Source of the DNA: Rhodococcus sp. WMMA185 | Lineage (GTDB): Bacteria > Actinomycetota > Actinomycetes > Mycobacteriales > Mycobacteriaceae | Direction: 5' to 3' | Assembly: GCF_001767395.1 (NCBI RefSeq) | Contig: NZ_CP017014.1 | Span: forward strand, 1,426,001 to 1,490,000 | DNA: 64,000 nucleotides | Made by a program: the position numbers and the translations under genes | Shown here: one piece after another, positions 1 through 8,937 of the stretch | Layout of the letters: every line of letters starts with the position of its first letter | How positions within the stretch are numbered: position 1 is the stretch's first letter | The notes under the pieces: model-generated | What the model saw: only the letters and a program-made list of their open reading frames with translations | Told to the model about the DNA's origin: nothing | Databases searched by the model: none

Positions 1-816
1 CAGGCGAATCACCTGCTGCTCACGCTCGTCCAGGGTGGCCAGCACGGTGCGCACGTCCGAGTGCAGGAGTCCGGCGATGACCGCGTTCTCCGCTGATGTT
101 GCCTCGGAGTCCTCGATGAAGTCACCCAAGGGGGCCTCCTCGTCGTTTCCGACTGGCATGTCGAGGCTTACCGGGTCGCGGCTGTGGTCGAGGAGGTCCG
201 CGATCTTGTGCGCCGGGATGCCCGACTCCTCGGCCAGTTCGTCGTCGGAGGCTTCGCGGCCGAGTTGCTGGTGCAGTTCGCGCTTGATACGAGCAAGCTT
301 GTTTACCTGCTCAACGAGGTGCACTGGCAGCCGGATCGTCCGGCTCTGGTCGGCCATGCCGCGAGTGATCGCCTGACGAATCCACCAGGTGGCATACGTC
401 GAGAACTTGAATCCCTTCGCGTAGTCGAACTTCTCCATCGCGCGGATGAGTCCCAAATTGCCTTCCTGGATGAGGTCGAGCAGCGGCATGCCACGGCCCG
501 TGTAGCGCTTCGCAAGCGACACGACGAGGCGCAGGTTGGCTTCGAGGAGGTGTGCACGCGCGGACTGCCCTTCTCGGACGATCGTCGCGAGATCACGCTT
601 CTTGGCGGGAGACAGGCGCTTCCCGGTCTCCAAGATGTGCGCGGCATAAAGCCCAGCCTCGATTCGCTTGGACAGTTCCACCTCGTCTGCGGCCGTCAGC
701 AGAGCGGTCCGGCCGATTCCGTTCAAGTAGACGCGAACCAAGTCCGCTGCGGGGCTCTGCGCGTCCAGATCGGCGGCGCTGGGGCGAATACGACTAGTGG
801 TGCTGGGGCTTGTCAT
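1..816 (-). CDS. sigB: Primary-like sigma factor SigB (C-terminus cut by window edge)
   Basis: RNA polymerase sigma-70 family group 2 sigma factor, the stress/stationary-phase paralogue of SigA. 272 codons are visible; the final part of region 4 lies outside the window (SigB is usually about 320 residues). Region 1.2 lies at about residues 22-55, region 2 at about 95-160 with the motif [20 protein letters not shown] that recognises and melts the -10 element, region 3 follows, and region 4 begins near 240. There is no long acidic or Lys/Ala-rich N-terminus, unlike SigA at 8938-10314. The ATG at 816 is preceded by a strong GAGGAGG ribosome site. Neighbouring genes match the mycobacterial sigB-sigA block. 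The product is clear; SigB rather than another SigA paralogue is decided by synteny, length and the ECF-type promoter upstream. Confidence 0.95.
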   Translation of the reverse strand, partial: MTSPSTTSRIRPSAADLDAQSPAADLVRVYLNGIGRTALLTAADEVELSKRIEAGLYAAHILETGKRLSPAKKRDLATIVREGQSARAHLLEANLRLVVSLAKRYTGRGMPLLDLIQEGNLGLIRAMEKFDYAKGFKFSTYATWWIRQAITRGMADQSRTIRLPVHLVEQVNKLARIKRELHQQLGREASDDELAEESGIPAHKIADLLDHSRDPVSLDMPVGNDEEAPLGDFIEDSEATSAENAVIAGLLHSDVRTVLATLDEREQQVIRL

Positions 817-850
817 GACTTGCCTCCTCGTCGGTGGTGTCTCATATGGA

Positions 851-880
851 TCAACGCATCGACGGTCCGGATAAGTTCCC
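851..880 (-). promoter_or_regulatory. ECF-sigma (SigE/SigH-type) promoter of sigB
   Basis: On the minus strand GGGAACTT is followed after 16 bases by CGTTGA, about 35 bases upstream of the sigB start. This matches the GGAAC...GTT pattern used by the SigE/SigH class of ECF sigma factors, which is known to drive sigB in mycobacteria. A second GGGAACTT lies further upstream (about 914-921). Transcription start not proven. Confidence 0.6.
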
Positions 881-1050
881 AGGCGGCAATTCGCAAAACT
901 GCTTTGACCTGCGAAGTTCCCGACTCACTCCTGAGAAGTTGCTGAGAACGGGGACGAGGACGGCGGTTCCGGAACCGGGGCCGCTTCGTCAGATGATGCG
1001 GAAGCGAGGTGAACGAAAGGTCGGCCGTCCCCCTGGACCCAGGCGTGAGG

Positions 1051-2538
1051 TCAGGCTGGCGAGGCGGGTAGCACGAGTCCGTGCCGCACGAGTGAATGAA
1101 CGAGCGGCACGGCGGACTGCGCCAACTCCTCGGCGTCCACGTCGTGGGCTGCCGCTAGGAGTCCGATCAGCTCGCCCAATTCGAGGCCGCCGCTGATCAT
1201 GCCTGCGACGAGTGAGGCCACCACGTCGTCTACCTCGTGCTGCCACGCCGGGCCACTTCCGCGATGCAACCGGGCGACGACCTGGTTCCATCCCTCGTCG
1301 CCGGGCAGGAAAACCCTTTCGAGTGCGGTGCTCTCCTCGACGCGAAAGCGTGCGGTGAGCACGTCATGCTCGCGCAGCCAGGCCACTCGATCGAAGTAGG
1401 CGAGGGCTTCCGTGCCGAGCGGGTCGCTGAATCCATGGGTGAGGTCCTCCGCCATCAGGTCAGTCGGCGCGTCGGTCCGCCGCAGGTAGACGAATCCGAA
1501 GCCGACACCCTCGACGTTTGCGCTCGCAAGGTGGTCGAGCCAGTCCTCGGCTACGGTCGCCGATGCCGGATCCCGTGTGTCGAGACCGCCATCGCGCATC
1601 CACGTGCCGACATACAGAGCGGGGTCGGCGAGGTCACGTTGCACCACCCACGCATCGACCCCGTGTGCCGGAAGCCATGAAGCCACCCGGGAACGCCAGT
1701 CCTCGCCTGCCACGTGAATCCAGGACGCCAGCATGGCGGCGGTGCCTCCCGGTGCGAGATGTTCCACAGCGCGGGAGATCATCAGTTCACTTGCTCCGTC
1801 GAGGTCGAGACCGGAGTCGCGATACGTGTGACCGACCCGAGGGTGGCTGACGACGAAAGGCGGATTGGCCACGATCTGATCGAATGTGCGGCCCTCGATC
1901 GGGTCGAACCACGACCCGGTGAGCAGTTCCACCTCTTCTTGGTTGAGGGCCGCGGTGACGGCCGCGAGGTCGACGGCACGGACATTCACGTCGGTGGCGG
2001 TGACGGCGGTGGCGTAGGAAGCGCCGTGCAAAGCCTGGATTCCGCATCCGGTCCCGACGTCGAGCAGGGTTCCGACCGGTGCGGTCGGGGTGGCCTGTAG
2101 CAAGGACAGCGATGCGTGCCCGACGCCGATCACATGATCGGCCGAATTCTCGCAGGGGCGGAACGTGCCGTCGAGATCAGATACCACCCAGCGGTTGCCG
2201 CCGCCGGTATCCATGGGACGGAGGTCGAGCGCGGCCCGCACGACGTCGCCATCGGCGACGAGCAGGCCCGCGGCAACCGTCTGCTCGATCGTGAGGGGAG
2301 CAAGCGCGGCAGCAACATCATCGGTCGGGCAGTCGTCGGTGAGGAGGAACAAGCGGATCAGGGTGCCGAGTTCGCCGCAGCGTGCGCTGGCCCGGCGAAC
2401 CGGGACCGGTTCGCCTCGGCTCAGTGCCGCCTGCACCTCAGGGCCGAGTGCCTCGAGCAAGGTGTCCGTGTCGAACCGGTTGCGAATGAAGGCCTCGCGC
2501 AGGGCCGGACAGATCGACAGCAGTTTGTCACGGTTCAC
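1051..2538 (-). CDS. HemK/PrmC-like class I methyltransferase with N-terminal DUF7059-type domain
   Basis: Predicted S-adenosylmethionine-dependent methyltransferase of 495 residues. SAM-binding motif I is DVGTGCGIQAL at about residues 159-169 and the substrate-site motif NPPF lies at about 225-228; the NPPF/NPPY tetrapeptide is typical of enzymes that methylate amide nitrogens of glutamine or of exocyclic base amines. The first 140 residues and the last 230 residues are extra domains, as in the actinobacterial DUF7059/DUF7782 methyltransferases. The GTG start at 2538 is the first in-frame start after an upstream stop; a GCAGGA sits directly before it, so the ribosome site is not ideally spaced. 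Substrate unknown. Confidence 0.85.
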   Translation of the reverse strand: MNRDKLLSICPALREAFIRNRFDTDTLLEALGPEVQAALSRGEPVPVRRASARCGELGTLIRLFLLTDDCPTDDVAAALAPLTIEQTVAAGLLVADGDVVRAALDLRPMDTGGGNRWVVSDLDGTFRPCENSADHVIGVGHASLSLLQATPTAPVGTLLDVGTGCGIQALHGASYATAVTATDVNVRAVDLAAVTAALNQEEVELLTGSWFDPIEGRTFDQIVANPPFVVSHPRVGHTYRDSGLDLDGASELMISRAVEHLAPGGTAAMLASWIHVAGEDWRSRVASWLPAHGVDAWVVQRDLADPALYVGTWMRDGGLDTRDPASATVAEDWLDHLASANVEGVGFGFVYLRRTDAPTDLMAEDLTHGFSDPLGTEALAYFDRVAWLREHDVLTARFRVEESTALERVFLPGDEGWNQVVARLHRGSGPAWQHEVDDVVASLVAGMISGGLELGELIGLLAAAHDVDAEELAQSAVPLVHSLVRHGLVLPASPA

Positions 2539-2568
2539 TCCTGCATTGTTGCAGTCGCCGGCCCAGTG

Positions 2569-2922
2569 TCAGCCTTCGATCGTGGGGTGGGGTGGTGCGG
2601 GCAGGCTTGTCCGCGACTCACGGTGGTCGTAGCGACTGGGCTCGTCTTTGCTGCGCGGCGGTCGATCGTTCGCGATGAGTACGGCGATCCACGGCAGCGG
2701 GATCGACAGGAAGATGATTGCCACCGAGATCAGCGCGTTGGCCCAGATACCGTATGCCACGGCCGCGAGAATCAGTGCTGGGAAACGGAAAGACATGATG
2801 ATCAGGTACTTGCGCACGCGTGCGCGCTGCTGCTCCTCGAGGGACGGCGCCGCTTCGGTAATGAGAATCGGATTGCTTGGTGAGCCCTCGTTCGACTCAC
2901 CGAAACCCGCACTTCGTGCCAT
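2569..2922 (-). CDS. DUF3099 small membrane protein
   Basis: 117-residue protein with two hydrophobic segments at about residues 40-58 and 61-84, a charged N-terminal arm and a short polar, Arg/Pro-containing tail. Pattern and position next to sigB match the conserved actinobacterial DUF3099 family (Rv2709-like). Function unknown. Transcribed in the same direction as the methyltransferase downstream, only 30 bases away, so the two are probably co-transcribed. Confidence 0.8.
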   Translation of the reverse strand: MARSAGFGESNEGSPSNPILITEAAPSLEEQQRARVRKYLIIMSFRFPALILAAVAYGIWANALISVAIIFLSIPLPWIAVLIANDRPPRSKDEPSRYDHRESRTSLPAPPHPTIEG

Positions 2923-2981
2923 GAGTCCACTGTTGCACGGTCGGACATCAAATGCACACGCGGGTGCGGCATCATTGAGGT

Positions 2982-3218
2982 GTGAGCACTGATACCAAGG
3001 AACGGCCCGACGTCACCTCCGACAGGTCCACCGATGACGACTCTCCGAAGTTCTTTCATTACGTCAAGAAGGACAAGATCGCCGAGAGCGCAGTGATGGG
3101 CACTCACGTCGTCGCACTGTGCGGCGAAGTGTTTCCGGTGACCAAGTCTGCGAAGCCTGGATCGCCCGTCTGCCCCGATTGCAAGAAGATCTACGAAGGG
3201 TTGCGCAAGGGCGACTGA
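2982..3218 (+). CDS. DUF3039 small zinc-ribbon-like protein
   Basis: 78-residue conserved hypothetical of the DUF3039 family (Rv2708c-like). The acidic N-terminal 20 residues look disordered. The conserved body contains a pair of Cys ligands, one in ALCGE and a CPDCK knuckle near the C-terminus, together with His residues, which suggests a small zinc site. Starts with GTG at 2982 and is divergent from the DUF3099 gene. Its 3' end overlaps the end of the convergent YihY gene by 28 bases. Function not known. Confidence 0.8.
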   Translation: MSTDTKERPDVTSDRSTDDDSPKFFHYVKKDKIAESAVMGTHVVALCGEVFPVTKSAKPGSPVCPDCKKIYEGLRKGD

Positions 3219-4411
3219 GGAGTCGTTGGGCGTGCCAATTCATCCGGCGGCTCGAGAGGTTCGCTCATCGAGTCGCCGGGTCGTGGGTCGTCGGGTCGGG
3301 GGTTGTCCGATGGCGAGCCGTCGGATGGCGGGTCGTCTCGGTTGGAGGTACCGGCGCGGTCCGAGGGCGTCTGGTCGCCGGTGATCTTGATCGGGCCGGT
3401 GGTGATGCGTCGGGTGAGGATGGTCACCGGCCCCGCAGACGGGGAACTCTCGGCGGTCTGCGCCGAGAGCCACTCCCGCATCTGCGTCATTCGGGTCGCA
3501 CGGGCGGGCCAGAACTCCTGGATCGTGGCGTTGAACTCCGCGCCGAGGACCACCGCGAAGCCCAGGAAGAAGGTGAACAGCAGGAATGCGATCGGCGCGG
3601 CAAGGGCGCCGTATGTGTACCCGGTGCCGGTCACCCACGTGAGGTACCAGCGAAGGCCGATGCTGGCTCCGAGGAAGAAGGCTCCGGCGACGAGTGCTCC
3701 GCCGAGCAGTCGGTGCCAGGGCAGTGACCTGGGGAGCGCGACCTTGTAGAGCGTCGTCAGGCCGATGATCAATAACAGCCCCACACCGGGGTAGTAGAAC
3801 GTGGCGACTATTTCGGACCCGACCGTGCGCCACGCCTCGGGGAAGACCTTGATCACAAGCGTCGGCCCGAGTGCGACGAGCGGCAGAGTGAAGACCGCGA
3901 GAACCAGAAACATGACGTAGAGCAGCAGTGCGAACAAGCGCTGCCAGACCGGATGCCGCGCCTCCTGCTGGCCATGGGCTTCGACGATGGAGTCCACGAA
4001 GGTGGAGATGGCCGACGAGCCTGCCCACAGGGACAACAAGAAACTCAGTGACACGATCTGAAGCCGCCCCCGTTCCAGTACGTCGCTGAGCGTCGGGCGG
4101 ATGATCTGGTCGACGACGCTGTCGCTGAAGATCGTTCCACTGAAGGTGATGATCTTGGACTGAATGATGTCGAGGGTGTCCGGTCCAAACCACCCGCCGA
4201 CATACCCGAGCATTCCCAGCAGGCCCAGCAGGAGGGGAGGCAGGGAGAGCGTCTGCCAGAACGCCGCCGTGGCCGACTTGCCGAAGATCGAGTCGTCCCA
4301 CGCCTTCTTCAGGGTGTGACCGATCACGGCCAGCGTGCGACGAAGCGGGTGCCACTCGAAGTGGCGTCTGCCACGGGCGCGCTTCGGTGAACTCGCTGGG
4401 GATTTGCTCAT
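3191..4411 (-). CDS. YihY/BrkB family inner-membrane protein
   Basis: 406-residue integral membrane protein of the YihY/BrkB (formerly RNase BN) family, Rv2707-like. About six hydrophobic helices occupy roughly residues 55-315; the last 90 residues are a polar, Asp/Pro/Ser-rich, low-complexity tail with repeated DDPRPGD-like units. I start it at the ATG at 4411 (MSKSP...), which has GGAAAG upstream, rather than the longer frame from 4450. Function is not established for this family; transporter-like roles and a role in envelope stability have been suggested. Confidence 0.85.
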   Translation of the reverse strand: MSKSPASSPKRARGRRHFEWHPLRRTLAVIGHTLKKAWDDSIFGKSATAAFWQTLSLPPLLLGLLGMLGYVGGWFGPDTLDIIQSKIITFSGTIFSDSVVDQIIRPTLSDVLERGRLQIVSLSFLLSLWAGSSAISTFVDSIVEAHGQQEARHPVWQRLFALLLYVMFLVLAVFTLPLVALGPTLVIKVFPEAWRTVGSEIVATFYYPGVGLLLIIGLTTLYKVALPRSLPWHRLLGGALVAGAFFLGASIGLRWYLTWVTGTGYTYGALAAPIAFLLFTFFLGFAVVLGAEFNATIQEFWPARATRMTQMREWLSAQTAESSPSAGPVTILTRRITTGPIKITGDQTPSDRAGTSNRDDPPSDGSPSDNPRPDDPRPGDSMSEPLEPPDELARPTTPQSPLRNPS

Positions 4412-4626
4412 GATCTTTCCAGCATCCACGACGACACGCCCGGTGCCCACCGCTGGTGCACCCGTGTCGCGGGGAATCCGCCATCCCGGCGGCCTTGCGA
4501 ATGCGGTTCGCGTCGGGTGCGGACGCTACCCTCATTGACGGACAGCGCCTTCGGGTCTGGTCCGGCAGTGTCGATCGAATACCGAGGAGTGCGAACAAAC
4601 AGTGCCATGGCATCGGAGGGCAACCC

Positions 4627-6447
4627 TTGAGCGCTGAGACCGTGGGCTCCCACATGGCGACGAGAACGGAAGCCGAGGCGGCGCCGACAATGGAAGCCGC
4701 GGCGGCGCAAATTGTAGGAACCGAGGCTTATCTGGCGCAGACGGAACCGGCCAAGCCCTCGGGACCCCTTCGCGCGTGGCAGCGTCGTGCTTTGACGAAG
4801 TATCTGTCCACCGGACCTCGAGACTTCTTGGCGGTCGCGACGCCAGGTGCGGGCAAGACCACCTTCGCGTTGCGTGTCGCGTCGGAATTGTTGCGTGACC
4901 GCACCGTCGATCAGGTGACCGTGGTCGCCCCCACCGAGCACCTCAAACATCAGTGGGCTGAATCTGCGGCTCGCAGCGGTATCGCGCTCGATTCGTACTT
5001 CTCGAATTCGACCGGGCAAACATCGAGCGACTATCAAGGTGTGGTGGTGACGTATGCGCAGGTTGCGTCCCATCCGTTCAAACACCGAGTCCGGACGGAG
5101 AGCAAGCGCACGCTGGTCATCCTTGACGAGATCCACCACGGTGGTGACGCAAAGAGCTGGGGCGAGGCCATCCGCGAAGCGTTCGGCGACGCCACCCGCC
5201 GTCTTGCGCTGACCGGAACGCCGTTCCGCAGCGACGACAGCGCGATCCCGTTCGTGGCCTACGAACCCGACCGCGAAGGGTTGATGCGGTCGAAGGCCGA
5301 TTACGCGTACGGCTACTCCGACGCTCTTGCGGACGGAGTCGTTCGGCCAGTGGTGTTCCTCGCATATTCGGGCGAGGCTCGCTGGCGAAACAATGCGGGC
5401 GAGGAGTTCTCCGCGCGCCTCGGCGAACCGCTCAGTGCGGAGCAAACCGCGCGGGCGTGGCGAACGGCGCTGGATCCGGCAGGAGAGTGGATTCCGGCGG
5501 TTCTGCACGCCGCCGACACGCGACTCGGTCAGTTGAGGGCCGGTGGCATGCCGGACGCGGGCGGGCTGGTGATTGCGACAGATCAGACTGTGGCCCGCTC
5601 CTACGCGAGAACGCTCACAGAAGTCACCGGGGAAGAGCCGGCGGTGGTGCTCTCGGACGATCCGACAGCATCGAAACGGATTGCGGAGTTCAGTGCGAGC
5701 ACGCAGAAGTGGATGGTCGCCGTTCGTATGGTGTCGGAAGGTGTCGACGTTCCGCGGCTGGCGGTAGGTGTGTACGCCACCAGCGCGTCCACCCCGCTGT
5801 ACTTCGCCCAGGCGATCGGGCGGTTCGTCCGCTCACGCAGCAAGGGCGAGACCGCGAGCGTGTTCCTTCCGTCCGTGCCAGTGCTGCTCGACCTCGCCAG
5901 CCAGCTCGAGGCTCAGCGCGACCACGTGCTGGGCAAACCGCACAGGGAAAAGGACGGGTTCGACGACGACCTCCTCGCCGACGCGAACAAGCAGAAGGAC
6001 GAACTCGGAGAGGAAGAGAAGGCGTTCACTTCGCTGGGCGCCGATGCCGAGCTCGACCAGGTGATCTACGACGGCTCTTCCTTCGGAACGGCTACCTTTT
6101 CGGGGTCCGACGAGGAGGCCGACTACCTGGGCCTGCCTGGTTTGCTCGACGCCGATCAGATGCGTGCCCTGCTACGTCAACGTCAGTCCGAACAGCTTGC
6201 CAAGCAGAAGGCCACGCAGGCGGAGCCGACCGAGGTCCCGCAGGTGGCCGAGCGGGTCGCGGCCGCAGGCCAGCTCGCGCAGCTGCGTCGGGAACTGAAC
6301 AGTCTCGTTGCAATGCAGCACCACAAGACGGGCAAGTCACACGGCACCATCCACGCTGAGCTGCGTCGTGTGTGTGGTGGACCTCCCACAGCGATCGCTA
6401 CGGTCGAGCAGCTGACCGAGAGAATTTCCACGCTGCGGAGGTGGTGA
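4627..6447 (+). CDS. DEAD/DEAH-type superfamily II helicase
   Basis: About 606-residue ATP-dependent nucleic-acid helicase or translocase. Walker A GAGKT lies at about residue 74, motif II DEIH at about 167, motif III LTGTPFRSD at about 195 and a helicase C-terminal core with AIGRFVRS (motif VI) near 400. The last 150 residues are charged and probably helical. TTG at 4627 is chosen because GGAGG stands 7 bases before it; ATG at 4654 is possible. It is divergent from the YihY gene. The protein resembles the stand-alone helicases of actinobacteria near sigB; no nuclease or methyltransferase partner is adjacent, so a restriction or defence role is not supported. Confidence 0.88.
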   Translation: MSAETVGSHMATRTEAEAAPTMEAAAAQIVGTEAYLAQTEPAKPSGPLRAWQRRALTKYLSTGPRDFLAVATPGAGKTTFALRVASELLRDRTVDQVTVVAPTEHLKHQWAESAARSGIALDSYFSNSTGQTSSDYQGVVVTYAQVASHPFKHRVRTESKRTLVILDEIHHGGDAKSWGEAIREAFGDATRRLALTGTPFRSDDSAIPFVAYEPDREGLMRSKADYAYGYSDALADGVVRPVVFLAYSGEARWRNNAGEEFSARLGEPLSAEQTARAWRTALDPAGEWIPAVLHAADTRLGQLRAGGMPDAGGLVIATDQTVARSYARTLTEVTGEEPAVVLSDDPTASKRIAEFSASTQKWMVAVRMVSEGVDVPRLAVGVYATSASTPLYFAQAIGRFVRSRSKGETASVFLPSVPVLLDLASQLEAQRDHVLGKPHREKDGFDDDLLADANKQKDELGEEEKAFTSLGADAELDQVIYDGSSFGTATFSGSDEEADYLGLPGLLDADQMRALLRQRQSEQLAKQKATQAEPTEVPQVAERVAAAGQLAQLRRELNSLVAMQHHKTGKSHGTIHAELRRVCGGPPTAIATVEQLTERISTLRRW

Positions 6448-6468
6448 CTGGTACCCGATCGATTCCGG

Positions 6469-6534
6469 CCCACAGTCGTTCCGACAGAGTCCCACAGTCG
6501 ATCCGACAGAGTCCCACAGCCGTTCCGACAGAAG
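6469..6534. repeat. Three tandem copies of a 22-bp repeat
   Basis: Three direct head-to-tail copies (6469-6490, 6491-6512, 6513-6534) of a 22-base unit with core CCCACAGTCG and CCGACAGAG; copies differ at one to four bases. They begin 22 bases after the helicase stop codon and run into the terminator hairpin. Confidence 0.9.
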
Positions 6535-6568
6535 AGACCGGCGCGTGCGGTGCGCGCGCCGGTCTCTT
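6532..6568. terminator. Bidirectional terminator between helicase and DUF7455 gene
   Basis: Perfect 14-bp inverted repeat AAGAGACCGGCGCG / CGCGCCGGTCTCTT with a 9-base loop, sited between two convergent genes. Only a short T run, as usual in this group. Confidence 0.8.
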
Positions 6569-6612
6569 GTCCGTTAGAGGTGAGCCTTGGACGGGTCACC
6601 CGGGCTGACGAG

Positions 6613-6807
6613 TCAGATTGCTGTCTCGGCTTCGGTTTCGATCGTGGCGTTCATTTCGCGAAGTCGATCTGCGTGCTCATTGGCGTGGTGACCGCAGAAG
6701 AGCAGTTCGCCTCCCGCCGGAAGCACTGCGCGAACGCGTGCTCCGGCACCGCACCGGTCGCACCGGTCGGCTGCGGTCAATGAGGGGCTGGTCAGTGTTC
6801 CGGGCAT
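6613..6807 (-). CDS. DUF7455-type small zinc-ribbon protein
   Basis: 64-residue conserved actinobacterial protein. It has a CDRCGAGA knuckle near residue 15 and a second C-x-H-H cluster (FCGHHANEH) near residue 37, which together form a likely zinc-binding site. ATG at 6807 has a GGAGG site 4-8 bases upstream and is preferred over the longer frame from 6888. Function unknown. It faces the helicase gene, separated by a strong hairpin. Confidence 0.75.
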   Translation of the reverse strand: MPGTLTSPSLTAADRCDRCGAGARVRAVLPAGGELLFCGHHANEHADRLREMNATIETEAETAI

Positions 6808-7179
6808 GACTCCTCCGTACTGGCATTCCGCTTGCGCGCAATGCCTGGGGCCTGGTCCGCCGCGTCGGGGATGGCGCGGTGGATCCACTCTGTCAGACGT
6901 TGGGGGATTCCGCGTTGTTCCCGGCGGTGTTTCTCAGTGGCACATCCCACAGAAAGTTTGCGGAAGTTTGTGAATTCGCGCCGAAGAGCGTGAATTCGGA
7001 AGCAGACCGAACGGTCGTAGTTCCCCGCCGGCTGGTCACATCTCACACGTGAGGTTGGTCTCACCGTGTCACTGCCTCGACCGCGCCGATGGTCCGTTCC
7101 TCGCCTACCAGGGAGAATCCGCCCGCCTCGACCCGCGAGTCTGCGCCGCTCCGCATGCGGCCGGGACTACCGTGGAGGG
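6808..7179. other. Intergenic region upstream of antiporter operon
   Basis: 372 bases between divergent genes. I see no convincing gene. The inverted repeat CTCAC-AC-GTGAG at 7042-7053 may be an operator. TACCGT at 7168-7173 lies 7 bases before the ATG of the TrkA-C gene and could be a -10 element giving a leaderless transcript. Confidence 0.5.
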
Positions 7180-7662
7180 ATGAACGTTGAAGTGACGGCA
7201 TTGCCGGGCATTGGGGTGCGGAAGGACTTCGTACTGGCTTCCGGTCGCCGTATCGGCGTCATCAGTCATCGCGACGGCCGAACCGACCTGATCGTGTCGA
7301 AGCCCGATGACCCTGACGCCTGCGAAGCTTCCTTGCCGTTGAGCACCGAGGAGGCGGCCGTGCTGAGCAACCTGTTGGGGGCTCCGCAGTTGGTATCCCA
7401 ACTGGAAGAGGAACACCGGGACCTGCCCGGCATCCAGACCAAGCAGTTGTACATCACCGAAGATTCCCGGTTCGACGGCCGGACGCTCGGGGACACAGCC
7501 ATGCGCACGCGGACAGGGGTCTCGATCGTCGCTGTCATGCGAGCGGGCCAGGTGAATCCGTCACCGAACCCCGACTTCTTGCTCACATCCGGCGATCTGC
7601 TGGTCGCCGTCGGAACGGCGGAAGGACTGGCCGCGGCAGCCAAGCTCCTGGTCGGCGGCTGA
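7180..7662 (+). CDS. Cation:proton antiporter regulatory subunit (TrkA-C domain, KhtT-like)
   Basis: 160-residue cytosolic regulatory subunit. A small N-terminal domain (about residues 1-70) is followed by a TrkA-C/RCK-C domain (about 80-158) ending with the typical LLTSGDLLVAVGT segment. Proteins of this kind (KhtT) gate a partner K+/H+ antiporter through nucleotide or divalent-ion binding. The ATG at 7180 is used; the gene probably yields a leaderless or near-leaderless mRNA. The antiporter gene begins 7 bases after its stop codon, so the two form an operon. Confidence 0.88.
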   Translation: MNVEVTALPGIGVRKDFVLASGRRIGVISHRDGRTDLIVSKPDDPDACEASLPLSTEEAAVLSNLLGAPQLVSQLEEEHRDLPGIQTKQLYITEDSRFDGRTLGDTAMRTRTGVSIVAVMRAGQVNPSPNPDFLLTSGDLLVAVGTAEGLAAAAKLLVGG

Positions 7663-7669
7663 CAATCCT

Positions 7670-8848
7670 GTGAATACGACTACGCTCGCGCTCATCGAAC
7701 TGGGCGCGGTATTTTTCGCGCTCGGGTTGCTCGGCCGTCTGGCAGCTCGGATCGGTATGTCGCCGATACCGTTCTACCTGGTCGGCGGACTGTGCTTCGG
7801 CAATGGTGGGTTCCTACAACTCGGTGACATCGACGAATTCAGCCATCTGGCGAGTGAGATCGGGGTGGTGCTGCTCCTGCTCCTACTCGGACTCGAGTAC
7901 ACGGCATCCGAACTCGTCACCGGACTACGCCGGTCGTGGATGGCAGGTGTGGTGGATATCGTCCTCAACGCAGCACCAGGTGCGATCGTGGCACTGGTGC
8001 TGGGGTGGGGTGCAACCGGCGCTTTCGTTCTGGCGGGTGTCACCTACATATCCTCCTCGGGAATCATCGCAAAGGTGCTGAGCGACCTCGGTCGCCTGGG
8101 CAACCGCGAAACCCCGGTCGTGCTCTCGATTCTCGTATTCGAGGATCTTGCGATGGCTGTGTACTTGCCGATCCTGACCACTTTGCTCGCCGGTGTGAGT
8201 TTCCTGGGCGGTCTTACGGCTTTGGGCATCTCTCTGATCGCTGTTTCGGTGGTTCTCGTCGTTGCGCTGCGCTACGGGCGGTATGTCTCCGCACTACTGG
8301 ACAGCCCCGACAGCGAGACGTTGTTGTTGAAGCTTCTGGGTGCTGCGCTGCTTGTGGCAGGCATCGCCTCAGCCTTGCAGGTTTCGGCGGCGGTCGGGGC
8401 ATTCCTTCTGGGTATCGCGATCTCCGGATCGACTGCCCACAATGCCAGCCGTGTCCTCGAGCCTCTCCGTGACCTGTTCGCAGCGATGTTCTTCGTCGTG
8501 TTCGGACTCAACACCGATCCTGGTGAAATCCCGCCGGTGCTCGGTTGGGCGATATTGCTGGCGGTGGTGACGACACTCACCAAGATGGCCACGGGCATGT
8601 GGGCGGCGAAGCAGCAAGGTGTCGCTCGGCTGGGTCGAGCCAGAGCGGGCGCCGCACTGATCGCCCGCGGAGAGTTTTCCATCGTGATCGCCGGCCTGGC
8701 TGTAGCGGCAGGCGCGGTCGAGGGACGGCTCGCGGCCCTAGCCACCGCCTATGTCCTTCTCATGGCCATCATCGGCCCGGTGGCAGCCCGGGTCGTCGAA
8801 CCGATGGCCAACGCGTGGGTTCGGGTTCGGGTTCGCACCAGCGCGTAG
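7670..8848 (+). CDS. CPA2-family cation:proton antiporter (KhtU/KefB-like)
   Basis: 392-residue membrane antiporter of the CPA2 family with about 12 transmembrane helices and no C-terminal RCK domain of its own, as expected when the regulatory subunit is encoded separately immediately upstream. Conserved family features are the broken helix around SSSGIIAKVLSDLG and VFEDLAMAVY (acidic Glu-Asp pair), and GEFSIVIAGLA near residue 340. It likely exchanges K+ (or Na+) for H+ and serves pH or K+ homeostasis. GTG start at 7670. Confidence 0.9.
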   Translation: MNTTTLALIELGAVFFALGLLGRLAARIGMSPIPFYLVGGLCFGNGGFLQLGDIDEFSHLASEIGVVLLLLLLGLEYTASELVTGLRRSWMAGVVDIVLNAAPGAIVALVLGWGATGAFVLAGVTYISSSGIIAKVLSDLGRLGNRETPVVLSILVFEDLAMAVYLPILTTLLAGVSFLGGLTALGISLIAVSVVLVVALRYGRYVSALLDSPDSETLLLKLLGAALLVAGIASALQVSAAVGAFLLGIAISGSTAHNASRVLEPLRDLFAAMFFVVFGLNTDPGEIPPVLGWAILLAVVTTLTKMATGMWAAKQQGVARLGRARAGAALIARGEFSIVIAGLAVAAGAVEGRLAALATAYVLLMAIIGPVAARVVEPMANAWVRVRVRTSA

Positions 8849-8882
8849 GGGTCGTTCCGCTTCCCGTTCTCGATCTGGAAAA

Positions 8883-8919
8883 GTTCAATGCCCCCGGGAA
8901 AGTCCCGGGGGCATTGAAC
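8883..8919. terminator. Bidirectional terminator between antiporter and sigA
   Basis: Perfect 17-bp inverted repeat (GTTCAATGCCCCCGGGA and its complement) with a 3-base AAG loop, followed by CTT on both sides. It ends both convergent operons. Confidence 0.92.
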
Positions 8920-8937
8920 CTTGTCTGTGCGCGAGCG

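Noticed and set aside
184-945. 253-codon plus-strand frame
   Set aside because: Antisense to sigB, which is unmistakable.
4627-6447. Helicase as part of a defence or restriction system
   Set aside because: No nuclease, methyltransferase or other defence gene adjoins it; neighbours are conserved housekeeping genes.
7066-7179. N-terminal extension of the TrkA-C gene
   Set aside because: Arg/Pro-rich, without similarity to the family; the ATG at 7180 gives the normal N-terminus.
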